From Armatimonadota bacterium (GTDB taxonomy: Bacteria; Armatimonadota; Fimbriimonadia; Fimbriimonadales; Fimbriimonadaceae): 64,000 nt of DNA. Position 1 is the first letter of the stretch. Every line of letters begins with the position of its first letter. A program made the position numbers and the translations under genes. Positions 25,178 to 34,058 of this stretch are shown piece after piece. The notes beneath the pieces were generated by a model, which did not search any database, was not told the origin of the DNA, and worked only from the letters and a program-made list of their open reading frames with translations. The stretch is taken from assembly GCA_016789105.1 (NCBI GenBank), contig JAEURN010000008.1:248001-312000 (forward strand), read 5' to 3'.

Positions 25178-26476
25178 TTACAGGGCGTAAACCGCGAACG
25201 TGCCGGTTGCCGGAAGCGCCGCAGGGGCGCCCGTCAAGGAGAAGTCACCGTCGATGACTTTGGATCCCACCTTGGTCAAGTTGCTGAACGTGCCGGTGAA
25301 GCCACCAGTGCGGCTGCCGGCATCGATCCCAGCCTGATCCACGGGCCACAGGTTGACGCTTCCCCCGCTAGATGTGATTGTCGCATCCCCGAACCACAAA
25401 CCGGTGATCACACCGCCGGACCGGACATAGGCGACAGCCATATCCGGCTGGCCAGCTCGCGTCGTGGGGAAGATCAGGATTCCAGAATCGCCGAGATTGT
25501 TGACGACATCGGTGACGTTGCGCCATGTCCCCTGGAGGGCGACGATGCGCACAATGGCCGGAGGAATGACCGCCGGGTTCGGCTCCAGGACGTTGTATGT
25601 CCCCGGGGCAGTCCCGTCAGGCAGAATGACCGGGTTGGTCAACACGCCCGATTCAACGAAGTTGGGGCTGAAGAGGTCGAACGAACCATCGAAGCCGGAT
25701 TGACGCCCAATCCCCATCGAATCGCCGGTCAGCATGAATTTGTCGGCAGTGCCCCCAGAGCTCATGTTTGGCCGGCTTGCCACGTTGGAGATGTCGAATG
25801 ACACCATGTCGCTCAAAAATCCGTCGATCCGGTTGGATCCGGTCAACCCGTTTTCCAAGTCAAATTGGGCTTGGTCGAAGGTCGGGCTCAGGAACAGGTT
25901 GTCAAACCCCAGTGCAGCGTTGTTCAAATAAACTTGAACCGTGGTTTGGCGGCCGGGCCGGACAGGGACATTGACCGGGACATCCGGGATGCCGAACGAA
26001 CCGTTGAACAACAGGTTCAACGTCCCATCCGGTTGCTCTTCAAGCATCTTGGTGATGTTCATCGAAAGGACTTGGTAGTCCTTGCCGGATGAACCGTTCA
26101 ACGATTGGGCGAATCCGAATTTGTTCGTCGTGTACCCGTCCAGTTGGAGGTTGACCCCATCGGTGGAGCCGCTGAATTCGGTCGGGATGATATCAGTAGA
26201 GCCTAGACGCAAACGGATCTGGCTAGCTTGGCAGTAAAGGGATCCCGGTACCCGGCGCCCTTGGCCGGAAAGGTAGGCCACGCGCACATCGGCCTGATCG
26301 GACGGCATGTTGACTTGGGGAACCGATCGAACGGGGCCACCGGTCGTCGAACCGGTCGTCGTCCCTGTCGTCGTCCCGGTGGTCACGCCCCCGGTTGTGC
26401 TGGCTTGGTCGCCGATCCCGCCGGCACAGCCCGCGACAATCGCACCGGCCAAGAATAGGATCCAACCCTTCTTCAT
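25178..26476 (-). CDS. Lipoprotein of unknown function, first gene of the UBact operon
   Basis: The 432-residue protein has a lipoprotein signal with lipobox IVAGC (Cys17), a Thr/Gly repeat linker (about 27-47) and a large beta-rich exported domain with no motif I recognise. ATG 26476 has AGGA 7-8 nt upstream on the minus strand; longer readings add nothing. Only 10 nt separate it from dop, so it should share the transcript with the proteasome genes, an odd partner because it is predicted to be outside the cytoplasm. Function unknown. Confidence 0.65.
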   Translation of the reverse strand: MKKGWILFLAGAIVAGCAGGIGDQASTTGGVTTGTTTGTTTGSTTGGPVRSVPQVNMPSDQADVRVAYLSGQGRRVPGSLYCQASQIRLRLGSTDIIPTEFSGSTDGVNLQLDGYTTNKFGFAQSLNGSSGKDYQVLSMNITKMLEEQPDGTLNLLFNGSFGIPDVPVNVPVRPGRQTTVQVYLNNAALGFDNLFLSPTFDQAQFDLENGLTGSNRIDGFLSDMVSFDISNVASRPNMSSGGTADKFMLTGDSMGIGRQSGFDGSFDLFSPNFVESGVLTNPVILPDGTAPGTYNVLEPNPAVIPPAIVRIVALQGTWRNVTDVVNNLGDSGILIFPTTRAGQPDMAVAYVRSGGVITGLWFGDATITSSGGSVNLWPVDQAGIDAGSRTGGFTGTFSNLTKVGSKVIDGDFSLTGAPAALPATGTFAVYAL

Positions 26477-26628
26477 CGCAAAATCCTGCATTCGCTCACT
26501 CACAGTTGCTGACGCTGGCACACGGCACCCTCACGACCACCATGCGCTCGTTGCCAGAGCGTACACCAAAGGACGATGCGAATGCCCGCCTTCGTTCAGA
26601 AAGTCGCTAAAAAACTGGCCGGGACCAG

Positions 26629-27501
26629 CTAGGCGGCGATATTTGCCGCCGTCAGAGCCGCTTGGCCCATCCGCTCGGCCATCCGGCCAAGGTCTGCTTC
26701 AGAGAGCCCGATGTCGGGGATCAAAGACGGGTGGATTGGACCGCAGGCATTAGCAAAACCCACAGTGCAACCCACCTGGTGGGCAACGTTGGCACAAACC
26801 CGCACCGAAGCCACCAACAAGTCGCTTGTCGGCTCTGGCGAATGGTGCGTCCCCGCGCTGGACCAGACGGCGTCCGGCATCGTGCACGCTGCCAAGAACA
26901 TTGCCCCCGCATCTTCATGCGTGAACCCAAACTCACCGTACTCCCAGTCTTCCAGCGTCGTCGCGGAACCTTGGAGGGCCAACTGGGCCGACAAATACTT
27001 TTCCGGGTGCGCGTGGGCCATGACGGCCAAACCGATGTTGTGGAACAAACCCGAAGCAACGAACATCGCCCGGGGAAGATTCAGCGATTCGGCCACCACT
27101 CCACAACCCGCCGAAGTCGCCATCGCATGCCGCATGAACTCCCGGATATCAATGTCGGTCGTTTCCAACAAAGGCCTGACCACCGTTTCCAAACCCGCGG
27201 CCACAACGATCTCCCACGTTGTCGCCTGGTCGAACATAGCAAAAGCCTGGCGCAAATCCGCAATGTCTATGGGCTCTGGACAATATGTTCCCGAACAGAT
27301 GCCCGTCCGGATGTTCGCCTCGAATTCTGGAGTTGTCACGGCCAGCCGCGTAATCAGAACAGGTGAGATTTGGTCGTTGTTGACGATCGAAGAAAGCTTT
27401 GAAGCCGCCCCGGCAACACATTTATGGCTCAGGGATTTGAACACCGCATTGCGCAGTCCCGAGTCTGCTTGCTTGTCCCTTGTCGCCGAATCCCTCTTCA
27501 T
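26629..27501 (-). CDS. HDOD domain signalling protein
   Basis: The 290-residue protein fits the HDOD family, a catalytically degenerate relative of HD phosphohydrolases used in signalling. Seen: SLSHKCVAGAASKLSSIVNNDQISPVLITRLAVTTPE (helical bundle), SAGCGVVAESL and GLFHNIGLAVMAHAHPEKY, where Asn replaces Asp of the HD pair. This loss fits a non-enzymatic role. The start at 27501 was chosen over GTG 27537, which lacks a binding site. No adjacent signalling gene. Confidence 0.7.
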   Translation of the reverse strand: MKRDSATRDKQADSGLRNAVFKSLSHKCVAGAASKLSSIVNNDQISPVLITRLAVTTPEFEANIRTGICSGTYCPEPIDIADLRQAFAMFDQATTWEIVVAAGLETVVRPLLETTDIDIREFMRHAMATSAGCGVVAESLNLPRAMFVASGLFHNIGLAVMAHAHPEKYLSAQLALQGSATTLEDWEYGEFGFTHEDAGAMFLAACTMPDAVWSSAGTHHSPEPTSDLLVASVRVCANVAHQVGCTVGFANACGPIHPSLIPDIGLSEADLGRMAERMGQAALTAANIAA

Positions 27502-27649
27502 CTCTGCTCTACCGGGCTTGAATATCGCCTCCCCCACTGATCATGGTTTGCTGCCCAATCCGGCACCGTTAGAGGTTGTTGCGAAATCAACAATATTGAA
27601 GATGTCCGGGACGCGGGCCCGCCCGCCAACACACCCCCAGTGAGATTGG

Positions 27650-27655
27650 TAAACT
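27650..27655 (+). promoter_or_regulatory. Leaderless -10 box of the DUF177-plsX-fabH operon
   Basis: TAAACT ends 7 nt before ATG 27663, identical in hexamer and spacing to the boxes at 7786 and 17451. Confidence 0.55.
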
Positions 27656-27662
27656 TCTGCGC

Positions 27663-28184
27663 ATGAAACGCCACGGGCTGATCGATTTGAACGAGGCGGT
27701 TCAAAACCCGGGCAAACGGTTGGCCTTTGCCGTCGAAACGGTCCTCCCGGATGAGGCGGACATCGATCTGTTGGAACCCCTCTCCGGGGAAATCGAGGCC
27801 GTAAGCACGGGGAACGCCCTTTTGGTTTCCGCACACCTCAAAACGAGGGCAGTGGTGGAATGCGCCCGGTGTGGCGAGCCGCTGGAATACTCCCTCGAAT
27901 TCGGCATGGAAGACGACTTCGCCGTGGAAGGTGTCCCCAGCTGCTACGCCTCCGACGGGTACGCCGAAGTGGTGAGCGACGAAGCCGACCCCGTGTTCGA
28001 TAAAAACGGGCTCATCTTTGATAAATATGCTCGACAGGGCCTAATCCTGAACTTGCCAACTCAGCCCCTTTGCTCGGGGAGTTGGGACACACCTTGCCCC
28101 AATGCAGCACCTACCACTCGGAGCGCCACTGGGGGACACCCCGCTATGCAAGCACTCGAACAGTACCGGAGCGATGCGGATTGA
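27663..28184 (+). CDS. DUF177 (YceD) family protein
   Basis: The 173-residue protein has the DUF177 layout: an N-terminal beta region, a central ECARCGEPL Cys pair, and a C-terminal LNLPTQPLC...PCPN segment that matches the family's closing Cys motif. In most bacteria this gene precedes rpmF (ribosomal protein L32) and is implicated in 23S rRNA metabolism. Here rpmF is missing and plsX follows directly, with the stop overlapping the plsX TTG start. Confidence 0.8.
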   Translation: MKRHGLIDLNEAVQNPGKRLAFAVETVLPDEADIDLLEPLSGEIEAVSTGNALLVSAHLKTRAVVECARCGEPLEYSLEFGMEDDFAVEGVPSCYASDGYAEVVSDEADPVFDKNGLIFDKYARQGLILNLPTQPLCSGSWDTPCPNAAPTTRSATGGHPAMQALEQYRSDAD

Positions 28185-29179
28185 AAATCGCCCTTGACGC
28201 GATGGGAGGGGATTACGCCCCCGAACCGATCGTCGCCGGGGCCCTGACCGCCGCTACGCAAATCAAGGGCGAAATCCTGCTCGTCGGGATCCCTGCCGAA
28301 ATCGAGCGGTACTTGCCGGCCGGGTGCCCAGCCAACATCTCGGTCGTCCCTGCAACCCAGGTCATTGGCATGGATGAAACGCCGACCACCGCCCTGCGCC
28401 AAAAGAAGGACTCTTCCATCAGCGTCTGCGCTCAAATGGTCAAGGATGGAAAGGCGCAAGCGATGGTTTCGGCCGGGAACACGGGTGCCTGCACGGCAGC
28501 CGCCCTGCTCGCCTGGCGGCAGATCGAAGGCATCCACCGTCCCGCCATCGCCACGGTTTTCCCTTCCCAAACCGGGCGGTTCCTGCTTTTGGATGCCGGG
28601 GCATCGCCCGATGTCGATCCCGAGCACATAGTCGAATTCGCCATCATGGGCCGCGCCTACCTAGAGCAAGTCCTCCAGCGCCAAAACCCCACCGTCCACC
28701 TCCTCAATATTGGGGAAGAGCCCGCCAAGGGCAACGCCTTTGCCAAAGAAGCCCACAAGCTGCTGGCCGGGCAGGACTGGTTTGCCGGGAACATCGAAGG
28801 CAAAGACATCTTCCGCAAAAATGTGGACGTCGTGGTTTGCGACGCCTTCGTCGGGAACATCCTGCTCAAAGCCTGCGAAGGGGTTGCCGAATTCATCATG
28901 GACGAAATCCGCAACGCCATCCCCGATGGGCCGCAAAAGCTGCTGTTTTTGCCCATGCGGGGCGCCCTCCGGCCATTGCGCGACAAAATGGATTACGCGG
29001 AATATGGCGGGTCGCCCCTGTTGGGGTTGAACGGGGTGTGTATCATTAGCCACGGACGCAGCAACGCCAAAGCCATCCACAACGCCTTGCTCAATGCGGC
29101 CAAGTGTGTGGAATCGGATGTGGTCGGCGCAACTCGGGATAGGGTCGCCGCCCAGCTGACAGGGACACAATTTGAATGA
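28181..29179 (+). CDS. plsX: Phosphate acyltransferase PlsX
   Basis: Makes acyl-phosphate from acyl-ACP for phospholipid synthesis. The 332-residue protein begins KIALDAMGGDYAPEPIVAGA, the family signature, and includes ISVCAQMVKDGKAQAMVSAGNTGA and LLDAGASPDVDP. Start is TTG 28181, overlapping the upstream stop (TTGA), with GGAG at 28168-28171. It overlaps fabH by ATGA. plsC and cdsA elsewhere in the window are later steps of the pathway. Confidence 0.96.
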   Translation: MKIALDAMGGDYAPEPIVAGALTAATQIKGEILLVGIPAEIERYLPAGCPANISVVPATQVIGMDETPTTALRQKKDSSISVCAQMVKDGKAQAMVSAGNTGACTAAALLAWRQIEGIHRPAIATVFPSQTGRFLLLDAGASPDVDPEHIVEFAIMGRAYLEQVLQRQNPTVHLLNIGEEPAKGNAFAKEAHKLLAGQDWFAGNIEGKDIFRKNVDVVVCDAFVGNILLKACEGVAEFIMDEIRNAIPDGPQKLLFLPMRGALRPLRDKMDYAEYGGSPLLGLNGVCIISHGRSNAKAIHNALLNAAKCVESDVVGATRDRVAAQLTGTQFE

Positions 29180-30156
29180 CTAGAGCGGTGGTCACCGGAA
29201 CCGGGCATGGGATCCCGGCGAAAATCCTCACCAACTTCGATTTGGAAAAAATCGTCGACACCAACGACGAATGGATCTTTTCGCGCACGGGGATCCGCGA
29301 ACGCCGAATCTGTGCCCCGGACGAACTCTGTTCTGATTTGGCCGTGGCCGCTTCCAAAGAAGCCCTCGCCGCCGCGGGGATCACCGGGGCCGACCTGGAC
29401 ATGGTCATTGTCGCCACCGTGAGTGCCGACTTCATCTTCCCCAGTGCTGCCTGCCGGGTTCAAAACGAGATCGGGGCGACATGCGGGGCGTTCGACATCG
29501 GGGCGGCCTGCGCCGGCTTCATCTACAGCTTGCACCTCGCCGACGGCCAAATCCGGTCCGGCCTTGCCAAACACATCCTCGTCGTCGGCGTGGACACCCT
29601 AACCAAATACCTGGATTGGACCGATCGGTCGACCTGTGTCTTGTTCGGCGATGCGGCTGGGGCCGCCGTCGTCTCCGCCGCCGAAGGCACGGACCGCGGG
29701 GTCATTGCGACGGTTTTGTTCAGCGACGGCGCGGGAGGGCCGCACATCAGCATGTTGAGCGGCAAAACCAAATACCCGCCGTTCATGCAGATCGAACAGG
29801 TGGATTCCCCCTACCTCTACATGAACGGGAACGAAACATACCGGTTCGCCGTCACCGCGCTCGGCGACGCCTGTTTCAAAGTGTTGGAAAAGGCGGGGAT
29901 GACGGCCGCCGATGTTGACCTATTCGTCCCCCACCAAGCCAACGTCCGCATCATCGACAGCGCGGCCAAACGTATCGGCCTCGACCCGGACAAGGTTTTT
30001 TTGAACATTGAAAAATACGGCAACACCTCGGCTGGCTCGATCCCGTTGGCCCTCTATGAGGCCGAACGAGGCGGCAGGCTCAAGCCCGGCGACGTAGTTC
30101 TCACCGTCGGCTTTGGCGCGGGATTGGTGTGGGGCGCAAACCTGATCCGCTGGTAA
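29176..30156 (+). CDS. fabH: 3-oxoacyl-ACP synthase III
   Basis: Condenses acetyl-CoA with malonyl-ACP to start fatty-acid elongation. The 326-residue protein shows the catalytic triad context: Cys in DIGAACAGFIY (about 112), His in VPHQANVRI (about 254) and Asn in EKYGNTSAGSIP (about 284). The N-terminal DEWIFSRTGIRERR binds CoA. ATGA overlap with plsX places fatty-acid initiation and acyl-phosphate formation under common control. Confidence 0.96.
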   Translation: MTRAVVTGTGHGIPAKILTNFDLEKIVDTNDEWIFSRTGIRERRICAPDELCSDLAVAASKEALAAAGITGADLDMVIVATVSADFIFPSAACRVQNEIGATCGAFDIGAACAGFIYSLHLADGQIRSGLAKHILVVGVDTLTKYLDWTDRSTCVLFGDAAGAAVVSAAEGTDRGVIATVLFSDGAGGPHISMLSGKTKYPPFMQIEQVDSPYLYMNGNETYRFAVTALGDACFKVLEKAGMTAADVDLFVPHQANVRIIDSAAKRIGLDPDKVFLNIEKYGNTSAGSIPLALYEAERGGRLKPGDVVLTVGFGAGLVWGANLIRW

Positions 30157-30171
30157 GGCTGGCGCCGGGGC

Positions 30172-31557
30172 TTACCCCGACTTCCGCAACCGGCTGCTGA
30201 GCAGTTTGGTGCGGTCCCGGTACTTGTTCACCGTCCGGCGCGCCACCGAAACCCCTTTTTCTTCCAGCATCTGGGCAATCCGCTCATCGCTGAGCGGGCT
30301 TGACGGGTTCTCGCTTTCCAAGATCTCTTCGATCATTTTTTGAACCCGGAGAGCCGGTTTGAAGAACACCTCGAAGCTCACGGTGTCGCCGTTGACGATC
30401 TGCACGAATTTGCCGGCGGTCGCCCGGCTGACCGTGCTTTCGTGCACGCCCAGGTCGGCCGCAACCTGCGACCGGGTCAGGGGCTTCAAGAACCGGTATT
30501 CCCCAGTCCGGACAAACCCGCCCTGGTGCTCAACCAGGTATTTACCGATCCGAGCCAACTGTTGCCGGCGCTGGGTCAGGGCATCTAAAAACCGTTGGGC
30601 CCGATCCACAAATTCGTTGACATGTCGGCTTTCGGCGGGATCCAACCCGCGCTTCTTTTTGAGCTCGGCCCGACGCTTTTCGTAGGCTGGGTTCACCCGG
30701 AGGTGCACAGGAGATGGCCCGGGGACTTCGATCAGGTAACCCGCTTCTTCCAACGTGATCACCACATCCGGTTGGGCCGAGACCGTTTTGTGCTTGGAAG
30801 AGTTGGCGAACGATTGCCGGCTAAAACTCTCGCCGGGGAACGGGTTGAGCCCCGTGATGACCTCGAACGCCGCTTCGGCGAGTTCGGGATCCAAATTGTA
30901 TTTTTTGCAGATCGATTTTTTGTCCCGGGCAACAAGTTGCTCCCAATTCCGCTTGAGAATGATCCTAGCCAGACGTTCGGTTTCGGTTTGGGCCTCGCGC
31001 AATTGCAATGTCAGGCAGTCGCGGAGGTCTAAGGCCCCCACCCCCGCCGGTTCGCAGGAACGGAGCGCGTCGAGCACGAATTGCGCCTCCTCCAAACTGG
31101 TCCCGCAATCGAGGGCGGCATCCTCGACCGTGCAGGTCAAATATCCCCGGTCGTTAACCGACCCCACGAAGTAAGTAGCCAGATCTAGGTGCCCTTCTTC
31201 CAGGCGGACCCGCATCTGCGCCAACAAGTGATCCCACAACGAATCATCACTCACCGTCAGATCCAGCCAATCGACATCCGGTGTGTCGTTGGGCATGCTG
31301 CGCAACAACTCTCGGTCGCTGCTCCCCGGTTTGAGTTCTTGCGGAGCCACCGATTTCAGGATTTCATCGATCCCGACCACGTCTTCGAAATCATCGAGCC
31401 GGTCGAGCGCCGGGTTTTCCATCAACTCGGATTGGATCATTTGCTCCAGCTCTTGGCCCGAGAGCTGCAACATGTGGCTCCCCAGCACCACCTTGGGGTC
31501 AACGCGCTGGTGCTGTCCCAGCCCGGCGCGCGTATTTTGCCTCAATCCGTTGTTCAT
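30172..31557 (-). CDS. rpoN: RNA polymerase sigma-54 factor
   Basis: Alternative sigma factor that recognises -24/-12 promoters and needs AAA+ activators. The 461-residue protein has a Gln/Leu-rich region I (MLQLSGQELEQMIQSELMENPALDRL), the core-binding domain, a HTH (LTRSQVAADLGVHESTVSRATAGKFV) and the C-terminal RpoN box VARRTVNKYRDRTKLLSSRLR, a slight variant of the usual ARRTVAKYRE. No enhancer-binding activator and no convincing -24/-12 site was seen in the window. Confidence 0.96.
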   Translation of the reverse strand: MNNGLRQNTRAGLGQHQRVDPKVVLGSHMLQLSGQELEQMIQSELMENPALDRLDDFEDVVGIDEILKSVAPQELKPGSSDRELLRSMPNDTPDVDWLDLTVSDDSLWDHLLAQMRVRLEEGHLDLATYFVGSVNDRGYLTCTVEDAALDCGTSLEEAQFVLDALRSCEPAGVGALDLRDCLTLQLREAQTETERLARIILKRNWEQLVARDKKSICKKYNLDPELAEAAFEVITGLNPFPGESFSRQSFANSSKHKTVSAQPDVVITLEEAGYLIEVPGPSPVHLRVNPAYEKRRAELKKKRGLDPAESRHVNEFVDRAQRFLDALTQRRQQLARIGKYLVEHQGGFVRTGEYRFLKPLTRSQVAADLGVHESTVSRATAGKFVQIVNGDTVSFEVFFKPALRVQKMIEEILESENPSSPLSDERIAQMLEEKGVSVARRTVNKYRDRTKLLSSRLRKSG

Positions 31558-31657
31558 CGTTCTTGAGTTGATGGTTGGAGCTCGCCGGGCCGCCGGTCAT
31601 CCCAAGGATTGCCAGGTTTCTTGCCAACCGGCCCGATTGGCATGCCCCTCCCGCCGC

Positions 31658-31663
31658 TAGAAT
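31658..31663 (+). promoter_or_regulatory. Leaderless -10 box of ribE
   Basis: TAGAAT ends 6 nt before ATG 31670. No FMN-riboswitch-like leader exists, in keeping with a transcript that starts at the ATG. Confidence 0.5.
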
Positions 31664-31669
31664 CTGAGC

Positions 31670-32251
31670 ATGTTTACAGGCCTCGTCCAATCCCGGTCAT
31701 CCGTGGTCGCCCGCAACGGATCTCGGTTGACGGTCTCCGCCCCTGAAGGGGTCGAAGATTGGGTGATCGGCGAAAGCATCGCCGTCAACGGTGTTTGCCT
31801 GACCTTGACAGGGCTCTCGGCGGGGATGGAATTCGATGTCAGCGGCGAGACCGACTCCCGAACGACGCTCGGCCGCCTTGCGCCCGGGCATCCGGTCAAC
31901 ATCGAACGGGCCATGCGGCCGGTCGACCGGTTCGGGGGGCATATCGTCCAGGGCCACGTTGACCGGGTCGGTTCAGTGGTTGCCATTACCCGGCAGAAGG
32001 GCGGTTGGGATTTCGAGTTCGAATGCGGGGCCGATGGCGACCGCTACCTCGTCGACAAGGGATCCGTCGCGGTAGATGGGGTCTCATTAACCGTGATCCA
32101 GCCAAAAAACGGCCGGTTCCGGGTGGCGGTGATCCCCCACACCTTTGCCGAGACGACTCTGGGTTCGCTCCAACCTGGCGACCCGGTTAACATCGAATTC
32201 GATGCCCTGGCCAAGCATGTCGAAAAATTGATCTCTGCCTGGGCGCGCTGA
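31670..32251 (+). CDS. ribE: Riboflavin synthase alpha subunit
   Basis: Dismutates two 6,7-dimethyl-8-ribityllumazines into riboflavin. The 193-residue protein has the two homologous lumazine-binding domains: MFTGLVQ at the start, ESIAVNGVCLT and GHIVQGHVDRVG in the first, KGSVAVDGVSLTV and IPHTFAETTLG in the second. It stands alone here, with no other rib genes. Divergent from rpoN, and its stop abuts the convergent acyl-CoA ligase gene. Confidence 0.96.
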   Translation: MFTGLVQSRSSVVARNGSRLTVSAPEGVEDWVIGESIAVNGVCLTLTGLSAGMEFDVSGETDSRTTLGRLAPGHPVNIERAMRPVDRFGGHIVQGHVDRVGSVVAITRQKGGWDFEFECGADGDRYLVDKGSVAVDGVSLTVIQPKNGRFRVAVIPHTFAETTLGSLQPGDPVNIEFDALAKHVEKLISAWAR

Positions 32252-34000
32252 TCACTTTTCGAGGGATTGGATCAAGTCGGCGTATTTGTCTTTGACGACC
32301 TTCCGCCGGACTTTGAGGCTGGGGGTCAGTTCACCGCCATCGACGCTGAAGGCCTGCGGCACCAAAACATGCCGGCGAACCCGCTCAAAGTCGGCCAATG
32401 TTTTGTTGGCGGCCTCCACTTCTTTCCGGATCAGATCCCGGACGTCATCCCGTTCGACGATTTTCGATGTGTCGGGCTCATCGACCCCTTTAGCTTTGAG
32501 CCACCCTTGCACGCGCTCAAATTCGGGGATGATGAGGGCCGTGCAGTGCTCTTGCCCGTCGCCGAGCAGCATCGCCTCGGCAATGAATTCACTCTCCTTC
32601 AATCGGTTTTCGACCGGCTGGGGAGCGACGTTTTTGCCGTTGCCCAAAACTAGCAGGTCCTTCTTCCGATCGGTGATCCGCAAGTGGGTGCCTTCGAACT
32701 CGCCGATGTCGCCCGTGTGGAACCACCCTTCAGAATCGATCGCCTCTTTGGTCGCATCCGGCAGGTTGAAATAGCCCGACATCACCGAGTCACCCTTGAT
32801 CAAAATTTCGCCGTCGCTGGCGATTTTGATTTCGACTCCCCGGATCGGTGCGCCGACGGTGTGCGGCCGGTTGTCGTCGGGTGAATTCAGGCTGCTGGCC
32901 GCCGTGGTCTCCGTGAGCCCGTAACCCTGCAATACGGGGATGTTAAGGGCGTTGAAAAACTCGTTGGTCGCCGGCGGCAGGGCCGCGCCCCCGCTCACGA
33001 AAAAGCGGAGGCTCCCCCCCGTTCGCTCCCTGATCTTTGCGCACACCACCTTGTCCAGCAATCCGGCCAGCGGGGCGAACTTCCCCTGGAACCTAGCCAA
33101 ACCCTGGGATAAGGCCAGATGGAACAGCTTTTGCTCAAACGGCTTCTTTTTTGCAACGCCATCCAAGACCTTGGCGCGCAAGCTGTTCAAAAAGCGCGGG
33201 ACGCACAGAACGATTGTGGGGTGGACCTTTGCCATATCGCTGGCCAGCGAGGCGATCCCGTTGGAATATGCCACCGTTGCCCCGATCGAAACCGGCAAGA
33301 AATGGCCCGCATACCGCTCAAAAACATGGGCGAGGGGAAGCCAACTCAAGAACCGGTCGCCCACTCCCACCGGCAGCGTGTTGGGAACATTGAAATTCAT
33401 CCACGTGATGTTGCGGTGGCTGATCATCGCCCCTTTCGGTTGGCCCGTTGTTCCGCTGGTGTAAATCAAAGTGGCCAAATCGTCGGGCTGGATCTGTGCC
33501 GCCAAACGAGAGACATCCTCCCGAGTCAACGGAGACCCCAGGGCATAATCGGCATAGTTGTCGCCGTCTCCGGGCCTCCATGTGTAAGTCGGCAAATCAG
33601 GGAACTTGGCCGCCTGCCGGGTATCGCTGCACAGGGCGAACTTGGCTCCGGAATCTTTAGCGATGTATTGGGCCTGATCCGGCGGGAGGGTCGGGTAAAT
33701 CGGAACGCTGGCCACGCCCAGCATTTGGCAGGCCCAGTCTGCCAGGGCCCATTCAAACGACGTTTCCCCGACAATCGCCACCCGGTCACCCCGTTCCGCC
33801 CCGAGGGCGGCCAACGCCTTTGCCCTTTCAAAGACAAGCCCGTGGAATTCGCGGAACGTGTAGGATTTGAACCCTTTGCCATCCGGCACCATGTGGCTGA
33901 CCAGGTCTGGCCAACTTCCGACCGACAACTCCAGTTGCGCGGCGAGCGAGGGGGCGGGTTCTTTGGGCGGCATTTCTTGGTGTTCCAGTTTACGGGGCAT
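32252..34000 (-). CDS. Long-chain fatty-acid CoA ligase (AMP-forming)
   Basis: Activates fatty acids to acyl-CoA through an acyl-adenylate. The 582-residue protein has the P-loop LIYTSGTTGQPKGAMISHRN, the adenylate motif GYGLTETTAASSLN and the hinge region GWFHTGDIGEFEGTHLRITDRKKDLLVLGNGKNVAP, in the family order and typical of FadD15-like enzymes. The start is uncertain between GTG 34012, ATG 34000 and ATG 33973. It could feed beta-oxidation, to which the acyl-CoA dehydrogenase at 9966 might also belong. Confidence 0.93.
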   Translation of the reverse strand: MPRKLEHQEMPPKEPAPSLAAQLELSVGSWPDLVSHMVPDGKGFKSYTFREFHGLVFERAKALAALGAERGDRVAIVGETSFEWALADWACQMLGVASVPIYPTLPPDQAQYIAKDSGAKFALCSDTRQAAKFPDLPTYTWRPGDGDNYADYALGSPLTREDVSRLAAQIQPDDLATLIYTSGTTGQPKGAMISHRNITWMNFNVPNTLPVGVGDRFLSWLPLAHVFERYAGHFLPVSIGATVAYSNGIASLASDMAKVHPTIVLCVPRFLNSLRAKVLDGVAKKKPFEQKLFHLALSQGLARFQGKFAPLAGLLDKVVCAKIRERTGGSLRFFVSGGAALPPATNEFFNALNIPVLQGYGLTETTAASSLNSPDDNRPHTVGAPIRGVEIKIASDGEILIKGDSVMSGYFNLPDATKEAIDSEGWFHTGDIGEFEGTHLRITDRKKDLLVLGNGKNVAPQPVENRLKESEFIAEAMLLGDGQEHCTALIIPEFERVQGWLKAKGVDEPDTSKIVERDDVRDLIRKEVEAANKTLADFERVRRHVLVPQAFSVDGGELTPSLKVRRKVVKDKYADLIQSLEK

Positions 34001-34058
34001 CGCCGTCAACACGCTACGATTCGCACATTGTTACGGGCCCGGGCGTCCAATTAGAGCA

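Noticed and set aside
26340-26400. GTCGTCCCGGTGGTC-like short tandem repeats considered as a regulatory repeat
   Set aside because: They encode the Thr/Gly linker of the lipoprotein in frame and need no other explanation.
31558-31669. Possible FMN riboswitch before riboflavin synthase
   Set aside because: The 112-bp gap has none of the conserved RFN sequence blocks, and a leaderless -10 box lies 6 nt before the ATG.
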